Translations under genes and position numbers: made by a program
The notes under the pieces: generated by a model
What the model was told of the DNA's origin: nothing
Database searches by the model: none
What the model saw: only the letters and a program-made list of their open reading frames with translations
In this document: positions 27,401-40,375 of the stretch, piece after piece
How the letters are laid out: each line of letters begins with the position of its first letter
How positions within the stretch are numbered: position 1 is the stretch's first letter
Assembly: GCF_018991925.1 (NCBI RefSeq)
Contig: NW_024756463.1
Location: 402,501 to 466,500, forward strand
DNA from: Homarus americanus
Lineage: Eukaryota; Arthropoda; Malacostraca; Decapoda; Nephropidae
Reading direction: 5' to 3'
DNA length: 64,000 bases

Positions 27401-28378
27401 TGGCTGTGATGAGGTAGGATGGCAACTCGAATGTGTGTCACCATCAAGGTGTTCCTGACGATTGTTAGTGAAGCTGTAACGGGGGGTGGGGGGGGGTGAC
27501 TCAAGTCCTTCTGGTGTTACGCTACATTTATATTCCATTTAATCAGTTGACTTTGATCTTTCTATAAAAGAAAACTAGACCAATAGAATTGTAGCACCGA
27601 CTATAATATGTTGCATTACTCAATGTTTCACCCAAGTTTTATGGTCATCTTTTGCGTGCACTGATTGACGCCATATTGAGGTGGCGTCCAGAGCGATGTG
27701 GCTTCACACCCAACAAGTAAATATTTAGGTTAACTGTCTGTCGTTCTCTTTAGCCATGTACGTCAACCACAAGAGGGAGAGATCGGTGATGAACGGTTCT
27801 CTGACAGCCTATATAAGGGTCCACGTGACCCCAGCACCAGCTGATGGTCTGGTCTGTACTGTACTGTACATACGTACCGAGACTGGTGTTGACTTTCATG
27901 CTGTGGGTCAGGATTACTGTACATCATTGTCCCAACACTCCGACAATTATCTAGCGGGACCGATGATCGCATGCAAGTGTTTCAGTGACTTTATGTGGAG
28001 TCACCGAGTCTCTTGGGGCGGGCTCTTGTGAGGTGAAGCCTGTGAAATTATAAGTCTTTTCGATTGTTATAAACATCTAATACTTGGCGAGTTACTTGGT
28101 GGGACCGGGTGTATCCATGTGTGTTCGTGTACACACCTTAGGTGTTGAGACATTTTTGGATCTTGGTAGTGGGTAACAAAATACAAACTGTAAATGAATA
28201 GCATCATTAGTGACACAACAGAATTAACTTTACTTAACCCAAACTAATAATTTAGGTATAGTTTAGTTATTTATGACAACAATATTCTTACAGGAAATTA
28301 AGCGAATTTGACCCTACATTAACTAATTTCCATTAAGTTATAGTGAGGACGGTGAGGAATTATGAAAATAAAAGAATT
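24411..28378. other. Intergenic stretch, no gene I can support
   Basis: Several open frames of 60-140 codons exist, for example 26,775-27,011 plus and 27,756-28,031 plus. None shows a recognisable domain, signal peptide with intron support, or codon pattern. A short TG/G run lies at 25,964-25,990. Confidence 0.45.
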
Positions 28379-28840
28379 ATGTTGTTGGTAAGTGTTGTGT
28401 GTGGGGGGTCAAGTGACTCAGGGGTGCGTGACACAGGACCAAGTTTAACAACACATTAACGAGCCAATAATAGTGACGTGAATGAGTGATAAAAAATAAC
28501 GTCCTGAAAATACGAAATTAAATCAGGAAGAAGAAGGGACATTATAAATACATTTTGCCTGAGTGTGAACTGAACCCAGGGATTGCATTTATATTTATAA
28601 ATAAAACAAGTTAAGTTTTTACACTGGCTGGTGCAGGGAAAGGTTCTGAGCTTTCAGTACCCCAGAGATCGTCGCTGGAATAGAAGGCAAAATCGCTCAC
28701 AACCTGTTCTCGGCGTGACTGGTCTGTCGGAGCTGCCAAACATGGCGCAGAGTGGGCCCAGTGACTGGCAGAATTTGCGCAGGTCACTCCACAAAGTTGA
28801 CAAGGAAATTCCTTTCATCCCGAGTCTTTTAGACGGGTGA
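28379..28840 (+). CDS. Candidate two-exon small gene (hypothetical)
   Basis: A mini exon ATG TTG TTG (28,379-28,387) is followed by a perfect donor GTAAGT. A second exon opens after GTGCAG at 28,637 in the matching phase and runs 67 codons to TGA at 28,838-28,840. It would encode a basic 70-residue peptide (start MLLGKVLSFQYPRDRRWNRR, end FIPSLLDG). No known family is recognised, there is no signal peptide, and such short frames can arise by chance. Confidence 0.2.
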
Positions 28841-29165
28841 TAATTCCCAGGAGAAAATATGTGAACGTGTTTACGGTACCCGTGTTGAGGATGGCCTGGG
28901 GGGGGGGGGTCGTCCAGCTCCCCGGGTTATAAATATTGGGGGTTGAGAGGCATTGTGTGGGTGTCGTTCAACTTTCTACGAGATGAAGACAGGCATCAAG
29001 ACAAAGGACAAGTTTTTATGATTGTCCTTGATGGCTAATATGAATCATTGCTTCCACACACACACACACACACACACGGTGGCCAAACTGGTGTTGATTT
29101 CCTTATCATCCAGCAACTAGTGAGTTACTCCTCCTTCTCGGCATAATACTAGACCACCGAAGGGT
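28841..29165. other. Intergenic; G run and (CA)n
   Basis: A ten-base G run near 28,900 and a (CA)n at 29,057-29,078. No gene. Confidence 0.6.
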
Positions 29166-29305
29166 CGTTCCACCATCAACAACTACACCCATTTACTGCA
29201 GAGGGTACAAGGGCTCGTGTTGAAGGAGGGAACACAATCCCCATCTCCGGTCTGAAAGCGAACCCGTCACCTTTCGCCTGCGAGGAAATCGTACATTTCA
29301 CCAAG
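29166..29305 (-). mobile_element. Decayed tRNA-derived SINE (first family)
   Basis: On the minus strand CCTCGCAGGCGAAAGGTGACGG leads into box B GGGTTCGC, then a body ending near CTGCAGTAAATGGG. Order and motifs follow the SINE at 1.9-2.26 kb, but the copy is diverged and lacks a clear A tail. Confidence 0.5.
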
Positions 29306-30539
29306 GAAGGGAGGAAACTGTAAATATTCACTCAATCCGAGGAAGTTTTATGATATTGCTGAGTTTGGAAGATAACACTGAAGATTCACAACGAGAACAG
29401 TAAGAAACACATTAAAAAAATATCTTCACCAAAAGCCAAACAAAGTATTGTGATATGAAATAATCACAATGTAATTACCTGAAAAAAGGCTGAACCATGA
29501 AGAGTAAAAAGGAAGTAATTATTAAATCAACTTAGCAATTTTATAAAGATCTTCACAAGAAACTGAGTGACTATAGCCGAGGACGACAGCTGGTAGGTAA
29601 CGCTCTGCCAGCACCAAGTAATCACTCTTACTACCTTGCACACTCGGAGGCTCAAGGGGCTGTGATGTAAAAAAAAAAAAATAGAAGAGGAAGAAAATTA
29701 AAAAAAGTTCTTACACAAACACTCATTAAATGCATCAACCAAACACAAGGACAAGAATGTTGGAACAATGGAAGTCTTTAAAGAAAAAAAAAGGCGGGAA
29801 AGGAACCATAACTACAGACGAGTTATAATTATATTATACGATCTGTGCTAACATAACAACAGCGTTCACTTCAACTTGCTTTCAGTCAGCAGAAACAGCA
29901 TACAGTTTAAGAGTCATTATTACTCAACATGCCGGAGAAAGGATCAAACCCAGTACTTGCAGCTCATCATCATGTCTCATGTTATTCGACACCACGGCGA
30001 GTTACATAGCGATTCTCGGAGCACAGTAATTGAATATAATAATTACAGTAATTACAAGACAATTTATAATATGAAAGTTGTCCTACATTCATTCTATAGA
30101 TATAATTAATATAAATTACCTCTATTTACGGTTCTTTAATTATTATTTTTTTCTTCAGTAAATACACTGTTGTTGTAACAAGTGTTTAAGAAACCGCGGG
30201 GGTAAAACAAAATTATGACAATACCTGTACTTGTGAATCAGTTATATAAAATTTCCTTAAATATGAATAGCTAGAAATATGAAATGGTTTCTATATTTAT
30301 ATTATTGGTCAGAGAGAAGATATGAAATAAAGGTGAGGTTTGTATATCACCATCTCGGTACACTGTCGCTGAGTTGTCTTCGTGACCAAAACAAAGATTA
30401 TTTTCAATGGTTTAATTTATTTCTGTCTTGCCTTTTAAGAATAATTGCACCATAGTAATAGTTAGAAGATAATTTTGATTTTTTTTCTCGAATATTTGTC
30501 CTCATGTGTAGTTGTGTATACAGAACAGCATCAGTAGTA
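29306..30539. other. AT-rich intergenic stretch
   Basis: No gene or repeat recognised apart from A runs at 29,669 and 29,783. Confidence 0.5.
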
Positions 30540-30660
30540 ACCTAACTTAGCCTAACCTAACCTAACCTAACCATACTTAACCTAACCAAACCTAACCGAA
30601 CATAACCTAACTTATCCTAGTCTCTCCTAGCCTATTCTAACCTAACCTAACTTAAACTAA
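30540..30660. repeat. Interstitial telomere-type (AACCT)n block
   Basis: Four near-perfect CCTAA units followed by about 80 bp of degenerate ones. The arthropod telomere repeat is TTAGG, that is CCTAA on this strand. Both orientations of the motif also occur at 30,958-31,030. Confidence 0.8.
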
Positions 30661-31030
30661 CTAAATATATTCATTTTATTTTGCATTTTACAGTTTATGG
30701 TGAAAAGTTGTCTTCCCATTTTCAGTCGGGAAACAACGAAGGACCCCCCCCCATGATCTCGCTGTGCTCGACGCTGCAGTGAGTAACAATAGCCTACTAT
30801 TTATTTAACTGACCAGCAAAGTCTATGAATATGTACGGATACCTGTGGCTGGGCGGACATTCACCATTGTGCAATCCGTTACCAATCTATTTAATACTGT
30901 GTTATATTGATTAAATTTAAAATATAATGCATTTATTTTCAAGGCTGAGATCAAGCCATGGTTAGGTTAGGTTAAATTAAATATAAACTAACTTCACTTA
31001 TTCTAACCTAACAACCTAAATTAACCTAAG

Positions 31031-32280
31031 CTAAACCATCCAGATAACGTAATGGTAGTTAGTAACCTTCCCAGACAAACGTCCTTCAACAGCCGGGTAA
31101 GGTTTGTTCACCGACCACTCCCTTATCTTCTTGAACAGCGAGGTAAATAAAACCTGTCCTGGGCCTCTGTTGTTCAGGATACACTATTATGGTAAAAATT
31201 TAAGATTTAATTATAATTCTCAGGAAGGCTGGACGACGGCGCTGGTGGTGATGGGCTGGTTCAGATGACCTCTGGTTAAGTTTGTTCACCTGCATTCACC
31301 TCTTACAGCCGCAACAACAACTTGGTCACATGTTATATTATACGCTGCAGGTGTTGCTTGCTTTACTAGGAATAATTATCATATTTATGCATCAACAAGA
31401 ACCTGTGTCATGATGAGGGAATGTTTTGTATAGGGATTTTGATAACTCTCTCTCTCTCTCCAGATTCATTAGTCATGAAAATTGCATGAGTTTACCGAGA
31501 CGTAGTGTTATCTGCAGCCCCGGACACAGCTGCAGTGAGCGGAGCAAACAGTTTATGATCACATCTTTACTGCAGCCCCCAGCCTTCAGTGTCCGCAAGA
31601 TGACTGCAAGCTAAACAAGTAAAATTTCAGCTACTGAGAGTTTTACACACACACACACACACACACAAACACACACACCACTTTATATCATCACAGGACC
31701 TGTAGAAAGGCCATCATTGACATCACCAGTGACTAAAAGAAAAGGGAAGAAGACCATCTAGATAAGGCATGATAATAAAACATTGACCGCTGCATCACAT
31801 CTCTGGTGACAAAAACAAAGGTGACATTAACAAGGACTGGTCAATGTTCTGGGCGTGGTCATGAGCAGGGAGGAGGAGTCTGGTCTGACAAATGGGTGTC
31901 TTTTGTGAATGAACGTCAGAGGTGGTCAAAGAAACTCGTCCTGAGGCACCACTTCGTCCAGCCATCATATAGTACAGGGTAATTAACAGTTGCTGTATTT
32001 ATAAGCTGTTGACGGCCACGACACGTTACACGCATCAGTCTTAAATCAAAAGATAATTGAATAAGTTCTTAGCTTGTTTAACTGCTGTATCTCATATGGT
32101 AGTTTATGATAGTGAAGAAGTTAATACACTATACATACATAGCGCCTGTATGAACGATGTGAACATGTCGCTACAGTGACTGGAATTGTGAAGCTGGGTG
32201 CTATTGGCCTGACGTTCGTTAAGGGCAGTGTGGATACAGCATACTGAGTATTACCCTATAGTATGTAAGGTGGCAATGTG
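31031..32280. other. Intergenic stretch without recognised gene
   Basis: Contains a (CA)n at 31,646-31,678. Otherwise nothing recognised. Confidence 0.5.
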
Positions 32281-32430
32281 GCCGACAATGCTTTCAACCG
32301 CCTTTAAATCCTGAACTGCAAATTAATTATAACCTTTTACGGCTGGGTCGACTAGGGGTTACCTGGACGCGAACCAGTGACCCTAAGGACAGGAGACGAG
32401 TGCTGTAGCCATTGTTTATAACTGATTAGA
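32281..32430 (-). mobile_element. tRNA-derived SINE fragment (second family)
   Basis: On the minus strand: ACTCGTCTCCTGTCCTTAGG, box B GGTTCGCGTCC, then CTAGTCGACCCAGCCGTAAA, which matches CAGTTCACCCGGCTGTAAAT of the copies at 14.6 and 22.1 kb. Confidence 0.6.
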
Positions 32431-33261
32431 ATTGTAAACACCGACCAGTACAGAAGATAATGATTCTCTCTCTCTCTCTACCTCAGTACAGTATTAAAGT
32501 GGAGTTACCAATTATGTGGAGTGCGTGATATGTAAACACGCAAGTTGGTTCTGGATTAACAAAAACAAAATTAAGTGATATTGATAACCCATTATGGTTG
32601 TCAGGTTGTAGACTTTTACTATTAACTTTACAACGCCACTATAAAAGACAAAGAAAAACATAACCCCGGGGTCGCTAGGTGGTGGGGGTACTGCAGGTCG
32701 ACGTAAACAAAGCTAGGAAGCTGAACAGGCGGCGATGACGTGACCTATCGCGTCCCACTAACACCCCCACCCACACACTCATTGGTCTTTTTGCTCATTA
32801 GTAGTTGCACGGGCTACGGGAAATTATTATTCTTCATTATATACAACAAGAATAGCAATTTTTTCTGAGCCTTAATTTACTGAAAATCTTCCAAGACGAG
32901 AAGGCTTTCATGAATATTAACCAATACCACGAAAAACATATACTGTATATATAAAGAGACAAAAATACCCAAAGAAGTGCCTGAGTAAATGAATAAAATA
33001 ATATAAACAAGCCAGAGACAATAATGGTACCATGATCAAGTCTTCTTATGATTGGTTGATGTCCTACTGTGTGGGGAGTGTTTGGCCTTGCCTCTAACTC
33101 TTCATTATCATTCATTCACTTCAATATCTCAGATGCCTCAGAACTTGTTTCGTCATTACCAAATCGCCCACCAATGTACCTTTGTTTTTGTTATATTTGT
33201 TGACGAACACAACTTGTTTTTGCCTCTTGCTTAGTACAGCGATAACCACGACGTTGAGAGT

Positions 33262-33265
<4 letters not shown>
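32431..33265. other. Intergenic stretch without recognised gene
   Basis: Short TC run near 32,465. No domain-bearing frame. Confidence 0.5.

Positions 33266-33319
<54 letters not shown>
33266..33319. repeat. (GA)n microsatellite
   Basis: Uninterrupted GA run of about 54 bases. Confidence 0.98.
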
Positions 33320-33320
<1 letters not shown>

Positions 33321-33539
33321 TTATAAATGGAAGTCGGGGCTAAACAAAGGTACTCAAACTATCCAACCAGGAGCGAACTCGTAGCAAATTAATTGAATTG
33401 AAATAAGTGCGTGACTTATATCACTCGGGATATGATAGTCCACCCTAGTAAAACCATTTTCTCGGATACAGAGCAAAATAATAAAAATGACAATATTCTG
33501 ATGTGGATTAGAAATAAAGAAAATATATTCAATTCAATT

Positions 33540-33650
33540 CAATAAGCAATAGGGTGGTTAGGTGTAAATGGGACTGCCCAGTATAGGCCAACAGGCCCGC
33601 TGCAGTTCCTCTATTCTTATGAAATTTGTTTTTATGTTCTTATGAGAGAG
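33540..33650 (+). mobile_element. LINE 3'-tail fragment
   Basis: GGGACTGCCCAGTATAGGCC and GCAGTTCCTCTATTCTTATG are the plus-strand counterpart of the 3'UTR that follows the LINE stop codon at 45,701 on the minus strand (GGCAGTTTCCTCCATTCTTATG). It ends in TTATGTTCTTATGAG. This motif is one I recall as very common in decapod genomes. Confidence 0.6.
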
Positions 33651-33929
33651 AGAGAGTGTGTGTGCTTGTGTGTGTGTAGGAGTTAGGGAGCACAAACAGC
33701 GGATTTTCCCTGATGAACTTCCCTAACCCCTTCATTCCTTGGGTGGTTGACCTTAATGCCTCAAACAGGCTCCTGCACGACCTGAGTGTATACAACATCC
33801 CTTGAAAACCACTGTCTCGTGTCTGGTTGTTTTTATTTTCCATAAATGTAAAAGGCATGTAACTGAACTAAAGGTGGTAATAGGTGATAAGAAATTTTTG
33901 ACACTGTCCTGTACAGGGAAAGATTAAAG

Positions 33930-36900
33930 CACAGGAGGAGTGGGGACAGCACAGAAGTGGAAGACAGTGGGAAGGGTGTTGACAGTGGGACAGTACAGGT
34001 AGGGAAGGGTGTTGACAGTGTGGAACAGCAGTGAAGGTTGTTGACAGTGGTGGGACAGTACAGGTGGGAAGGTTGACAGTGTGGGACAGTACAGGGTTGT
34101 TGACAGGTGGGACAGTACAGGTGGGAAGGGTGTTGACAGGGGACAGCACAGAGAATGTTGACAGTGGTGACAGCAAGGTGGGAAGGGTGACAGTGTGGGG
34201 ACAGTACAGGTGGGAAGGGTGTTTGACAAGTGGAAGCGATAGTGGAAGGTTACGGTGGTGGGACAGCAGGGGGAAGGTTGTTGACAGTGTGAAGTACAGG
34301 TGGGAAGGTTACAGGGTGAAGTGTGGACAGAGCAGGAATTGTTGACAGTGGTGGGACAGTACAGGTGGGGGATGGTGTTGACAGGGTGAATAGCAGGGAA
34401 GGTTGTTGACAGTGGTGGACAGTACAGGGAAGGTTGTTGACAGTAGGACAGTACAGGTGGGAAGGTGGGCAGTGTTGGTGACAGTACAGGTGGGAGGAAG
34501 GTTGTTGACAGTGTGGGACAGTACAGGTGGAAAGGTTACGGTGGTGAGGACAGTGTGGACAGCACAGGTGGGGACAGTGTGTGACAGAGTGGTGCTGAAG
34601 TGGTGGGACAGTACAGGTGGGAAGGACAGCACAGGTGGGAAGGTGTTGACAGGGGACAGTACAGGTGGGAAGGTTGTTGACAGTGGTGGGACAGTGGTGG
34701 GAAGGGTGTTGACAGTGGTGGGACAGTACAGGGGGGAAGGTTGTTGACAGTGGTGGGACAGCACAGGTGAAGGGTAAGGACAGGTGGACAGAGGAAGCAA
34801 GTGAGGTGGGACAGCAGGGAAGCACATGTGGTGGGAGACAAGGAGGGAAGGTGTTGACAGTGGTGGGAAGGTGTACAGGAGGGAAGGTGTAGGGGGACAG
34901 CACAGAGTAATGTTGACAGTAGGGACAGTACAGGTGGGAAGATTGATGACAGTGTGGACAGTACAGGAGGGAAGTTGATGGGTGGTGGACAGCACAGGAG
35001 GGAAGGGTTGGAGTGGAGGAGGGAATGGGACAGTACAGGGGAAGGTTGCTGAAGGTGTTGACGTGGTAGCACAGGTGGGAAAGGTTGTTGATGGTGGTGG
35101 GACAGTACAGGTGGGAAGGCTGTTGACGTGGGACAGCACAGGTGGGAAGGGTGTTGACAGTGGTGGACAGTACAGGGAAGGTTGTTGACAGTGGTGAGGA
35201 CAGGTGGGAAGGAAGGAATGGTGACAACAGGTGGAAGGTGTTGGGACAGTGGTGGGACAGGCTTGTGAAGTGGTGGACAGCACAGGAGTGGGGACAGTGT
35301 ACAGGAGGAAGGTTGTTGACAGAAGGTGGGAAGGGTACAGACAGGAGGGAGACAGGGGACACAGAGGAAGGTTGTTGACAGTGGTGGGACAAGGAAGGAT
35401 GGTGGAAGGTTGTTGACAGTGGGAAGGGATGTGGGACAGCACAGGAGGGAAGGGTGTTGACAGTGTGGGGACACAGCACAGAGGAAGGAAGTGTGACAGT
35501 GGTACAGGGGAAGTTAGTGGTGGGACAGTACAGGAGGGGTTGTTGACAGGTGAGGGACAGTGAGAGGGTGTTGACAGTGGTGGGACAGACACAGGAGGGA
35601 AAGGTGTTGACAGTGGGGACAGGAGAGGGAAGGGTGCACAGGAGGGAAGGTGATGACAGTGGGCACAGGTGGGAAGGTTGTTGACAGTGGGGACAGTACA
35701 GGAGGGTTGTTGACAGTGGTGGACAGTACAGGTGGGAAGGTGACATGTGTGGGACAGTACAGGAGGAAGGTTGTGACAGTGGGTGCACAGGTGGGAAGGT
35801 AGTTGACAGTGGTGGACAGCACAGGAAGGTTGTTGACAGTGTGGGACAGTACAGGTGGGAAGGTTGTTGACAGTGTGGGACAAGGTGGGAAATGGTTGAC
35901 AGTTGGGACAGCACAGGGAAGGTGACAGTGTGGGACAGTACAGGTGGGAAGTGTGTTGGACAGGGGCACAGGAGGGAAGGTGTTGACAGTGTGGGACAGC
36001 ACAGGAGGGAGGGTGGACAGTGACAGAGGGAAGTGACAGGTGGGAAGGTTGGACAGTGGAGGGGCAACAGGGAAGGTTGTTGAAGGGGTGGGACAGTACA
36101 GGGAAGGGTGTTGACAGTACAGAGTGGTGGGACAGCAGGAGGGAATGTGGACAGAGGTGGACTGGACAGCACAGGAGGAAGGTTACAGGGTGGGACAGTA
36201 CAGGAGGGAAGGGCAAGGAAGGTGTGGGACAGTACAGGAGGGAAAGGGTGTGGACAGTGGACAGCACAGGTGGGAAGGTTGTTGACAGACAACAGGGGGA
36301 AGGTTGTTGACAGTAGTGGAGACAGTACAGGAGGAAGGTTTTGGGACAGTGGAGACAGGGGACAGAGGAAGGTTGTTGATGGGTGACAGAGTGAAGGTTG
36401 TTGACAGTGGACAGTACAGAGTAAGGAAAAGTTTACTGCAGGGACAGTACAGGAGGGAAGGTGTTTTGACAGGGGACAGCAGGTTGCTGATGGGACAAAA
36501 AGTGGGAAGGTTGTTGACAGTGGTGGGACAGAGGGAAGGTGTTGACAGTGGTGGGACAGTACAGAGGTGTTGACGGTGTGTGTGGACAGTACAGGAGGGA
36601 AGGTTGAGATGGGTGACAGCACAGGAGGGAAGACAGGTGGGACAGCACAGGAGGAAGGTTGTTGAGTGGGGGGACAGTGGTGGGGACAGCACAGGAGTGG
36701 GAATGTGACAGTGGGGACAGCAGGTGGGAAGGTTGTTGACAGGGACAGTACAGGAGGAAGGTTGTTGACAGTGTGGGACAGGCTAGGGGAGGGGTGTTGA
36801 TGGTGACAGCAAGGAGGGAAGGTTGTTGACAGGGACAGTACAGGAGGGAAGGTTGTTGACAGTGGTGACAGTACAGGAGGGAAGGTTGTTGACAGTGGTG

Positions 36901-38515
36901 GGAAGAACAGAGAAGGGTGTTGACAAGTGGTGGGACAGTACAGGTGGGAAGGTTGTTGACAGTGGTGGGACAGCAAGCAGAGAAGGGTTGACAGGGACAG
37001 GTGAGGGAAGGGTGCTGACAGTGTGGGACAGTACAGGAGGGAAGGTTGTTGACAGTGTGGACAGTACAGGAGGGAAGGTTGTTGACAGTGGTGGGACAGT
37101 ACAGGTGGGAAGGTTGTTGACAGTGGTGACAGTACAGGAGTGGGAAGGGTGGACAGTGTGCACAGAGTGGGAAGGTTGTTGAAGTGGTGGCAGCACAGGT
37201 GGAAGGTGGATGCAGAGGTGGGAAGGCTGGTGTTGACAGTGGTGGGACAGTACAGGAGGGAAGGTTGTTGACAGTGGGGACACAGGTGGGAAGGTTGTTG
37301 ACAGTGTGGACAGTACAGGAGGGAAGGGTGTTGACAGTGGTGAGGTTATGGGGAGGGTTGACAGTGGTGGGACAGTACAGGTGGAAGGGTGTTGACAGTG
37401 GGACAGTACAGGTGGGAAGGGTGTTGACAGTGGTGGGACAGTACAGAGGAAGGTTGTTGACAGGTGGGACAGTACAGGTGGGAAGGTTGTTGACAGTGGT
37501 GGGACAGTACAGGAAGGGAAAGGACAGTGGTGGGACAGCACAGGTGGGGTTGACAGTGGTGGGACAGCAGGAGGAAGGTTTTGACAGTGGTGGACAGTAC
37601 AGGAGGGAAGGTTGACAGTGGTGGGACAGTACAGGTGGGAAGGCAGGGACAGTACAGGAGGGAAGTGTGTTGACAGGTACAGGTGGAAGGAAGTTGACAG
37701 TGTGGGACAGTACAGGGAAGGGTGTTGACAGTGGTGGGACAGTACAGGGAAGGTTGACAGTGGTGGGACAGCACAGAGGGAAGGTTGACAGGGACAGTAC
37801 AGGTGGGAAGGGTACAGGTGTGTGGACAGCACAGGTGAAGGGGACAGTGGTGGACAGTACAGGTGGGAAGGTTGTTGACAGTGGTGGGACAGTACAGGTG
37901 GGGAAGGGTGTTGACAGTGGTGACAGTACAGGTGGGAAGGCTGTTGACTGGGCAACAGGAGGGAAGGTGTTGACAGTGTGGGACAGTACAGGTGGGGGAA
38001 GACAGTGGTGGGACAGTAGGTGGGAAGGTGTTGACAGTGGTGGACAGTACAGTGGTGTTGACAGTTGGGACAGTACAGGTGGGAAGGGTGTTGACAGTGT
38101 GGGACAGTACAGGAGGGAAGTTGTTAGTGACAGAAGGTGGGAAGGTGGACAGTGGGACAGAAAGGTGTTGACAGTGGTGGACAGTACAGGTGGGAAGGTT
38201 GTTGACAGTGGTGGACAGTACAGGTGGAAGGGTGTTGACAGTGTGGGACAGTACAGGGGGAAGTGTTGACAGTGGTGGGAAAGTACAGGAGGGAAGGTTG
38301 TTGACAGTGTGGGACAGTACAGGTGGGAAGGTTGTTGACAGTGGTGGGACAGTACAGGAGGGAAGGGTGTTGACAGTGGTGGGACAGTACAGGAGGGAAG
38401 GTTGTTGACAGTGGTGGGACAGTACAGGAGGGAAGGTTGTTGACAGTGTGTCACAGTACAGGAGGGAAGGTGTTGACAGTGGTGGGACAGTACAGGTGGG
38501 AAGGTTCTTGCTACA
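33930..38515. repeat. 35-bp minisatellite array, about 4.6 kb
   Basis: Clean copies on the right (GGGAC at 38,346, 38,381 and 38,416) define a 35-bp unit made of GGGACAGTACAGGAGGG plus AAGGTTGTTGACAGTGGT, with T/A variants at GG[AT]GGG. Copies between about 34.0 and 38.0 kb show many small losses of 1-15 bases and few if any gains. Since 35 is not a multiple of three and the minus-strand unit has no stop in any frame, very long open frames arise that encode nothing credible. Confidence 0.97.
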
Positions 38516-38595
38516 GACGACCACCGCCTGAAGGCTACCATTATCTTTTTTACTGTATCCTCACTATTACGGCGAAGTTCACATCCCTCAGTGCA

Positions 38596-38600
<5 letters not shown>

Positions 38601-38660
<60 letters not shown>
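38601..38660. repeat. (GT)n microsatellite
   Basis: Uninterrupted GT run of 60 bases, about 85 bp after the end of the 35-bp array. Confidence 0.98.
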
Positions 38661-38661
<1 letters not shown>

Positions 38662-39300
38662 AGTACGTACTGGAAGATATAACTTTACAGGAGAGAATGT
38701 TTTTACAGTCTTTCTACTGAATGCATCTTGAAGATTCTCACGTGAGTCAGACAACCATGTATAGTATACTGGACAGCCGTGACCGCCAGGGCAGTGTTCA
38801 GTGGGACCTCACTAACTGACGCTACTGACATTCTCAGCCAGTCAGTCCGTCTTCAAAGCACAACGCCCTCGAGACGAGCTTATACCCAGTGAAAGATCCT
38901 GGACAAAGAAGGGTTGGTGACCTGTGAAGTTGGTCATTAACCCGCTGGCTGCAGGTAACACTAACACCTGATGAGAGACAGACACTTATATCTCATTTCG
39001 TGCCATCGTCCCGGGCAGAGGGGCGACACCGTCTATTATACTGGCAGTTAGTCACCTCTGTGTCCTGCTCCTCACCAACTGTCGGTCTGTTGATTCATTT
39101 ACACCAGTTTTGGTCATCGTAAATCTATGAAGACGACCATAAGCTTAATAACTGATCGTTGTTAACTCTTGTAAACCGGATTTATGTTACTGCAGAAGGA
39201 AGACGTGATTGACAGTTTGGTTTTTGTTCAAGAAATTCACAGCATTTTTTATCACAATATTATGGAAGGAAGAATAAAGGAAATTACTAAAATGATTGAT
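38661..39300. other. Unique-looking spacer between arrays
   Basis: No gene or repeat recognised. Confidence 0.5.
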
Positions 39301-39309
39301 TTAGTTAAG

Positions 39310-40250
39310 AAATTCAGATCAGAGGTTCACATCAGAGATTCACATTAAAGGTTCAGATCAGAGGTTCTGATCAAAGGTTCACATCAGAGGTTCATCAGAG
39401 GTTCACATCAGAGATTCACATCAAAGGTTCACATCAGAGGTTCACATCAGAGGTTCACATCAAAGGTTCCCATCAAAGGTACACATCAGAGGTTCACATC
39501 AGAGATTCACATCAAAGGTTCACATCAGAGGTTCACATCAGAGTTCATCAAAATTTCATCAAAGGTTCCCATCAAAGGTTCATCAAAGGTACACATCAGA
39601 GTTCATTAAAGGTTCACATCAGGGTTCATTAAGGTTCATCAAAGATTCACATCAAGGTTCATTAAAGGTACGCATCGGAGGTTCACATTAAGGTACGCAT
39701 CGGGGTTCATCAAGGTTCATCAAGGTTCACATTAAAGGTACGCATCGGAGGTTCACATTAAGGTACGCATCAGAGGTTCACATCAAAGTTTCACATTAAA
39801 GGTTCATTAAAGGTTCACATTAAGGTTCACATTAAGGTACACATCAGAGGTTCACATTAAGGTTCACATCAGAGTTCACATTAAAAGTTCACATCAAAGA
39901 TTCACATCAAGGTTCACATTAAAGGTGCATCGGAGGTTCGTAAAGGTACATCAGGGGTTCATCAAAGGTTCATCAAGGTTCACATTAAAGGTACGCATCG
40001 GAGGTTCACATTAAAGGTACGCATCGGAGGTTCACATCAAAGATTCACATTAAAGTTTCAGATCAGAGGTTGTGATCAAAGGTTCACATCAAAGGTTCAC
40101 ATAAAAGGCTCACATCAAAATTTCTTATCGAGTTCACATTAAAGGTTCACATCAAAGATTCACATCAGAGGTTCACATCAGAGACTCACATCAAAGGTTC
40201 ACATCAAAGATTCACATCAGAGGTTCACATCAGAGGTTCACATCAGGTTC
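39310..40250. repeat. 13-bp tandem array (GGTTCACATCAGA)
   Basis: Exact 13-bp spacing is visible, for example 39,426 to 39,439. Variants include GGTTCACATCAAA, GGTTCACATTAAA and GGTACGCATCGGA. Many copies are shortened by one or more bases. Confidence 0.95.
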
Positions 40251-40375
40251 AGTTCATGGGCAGGTCTTGTGTCACCGTGAGGGCATGACCTTGAGGGTGG
40301 TGGAGTCACTGGGCCCCTGGTAGCGGTACTGCCTCAGGTGGTCAGATGTGTACTGGAGTGTGTAATTAACAGGTG

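Noticed and set aside
30540..30660. True chromosome end
   Set aside because: The AACCT block is short, degenerate and internal, with unique sequence on both sides.
34250..38754. Minus-strand open frames of 908, 773, 652 and 390 codons
   Set aside because: They lie wholly or largely in the 35-bp minisatellite. The unit has no stop on the minus strand in any frame and 35 is not a multiple of three, so long frames arise automatically and survive indels. Repeating peptides such as LSTTFPPVLSHHCQQP are translation artefacts.
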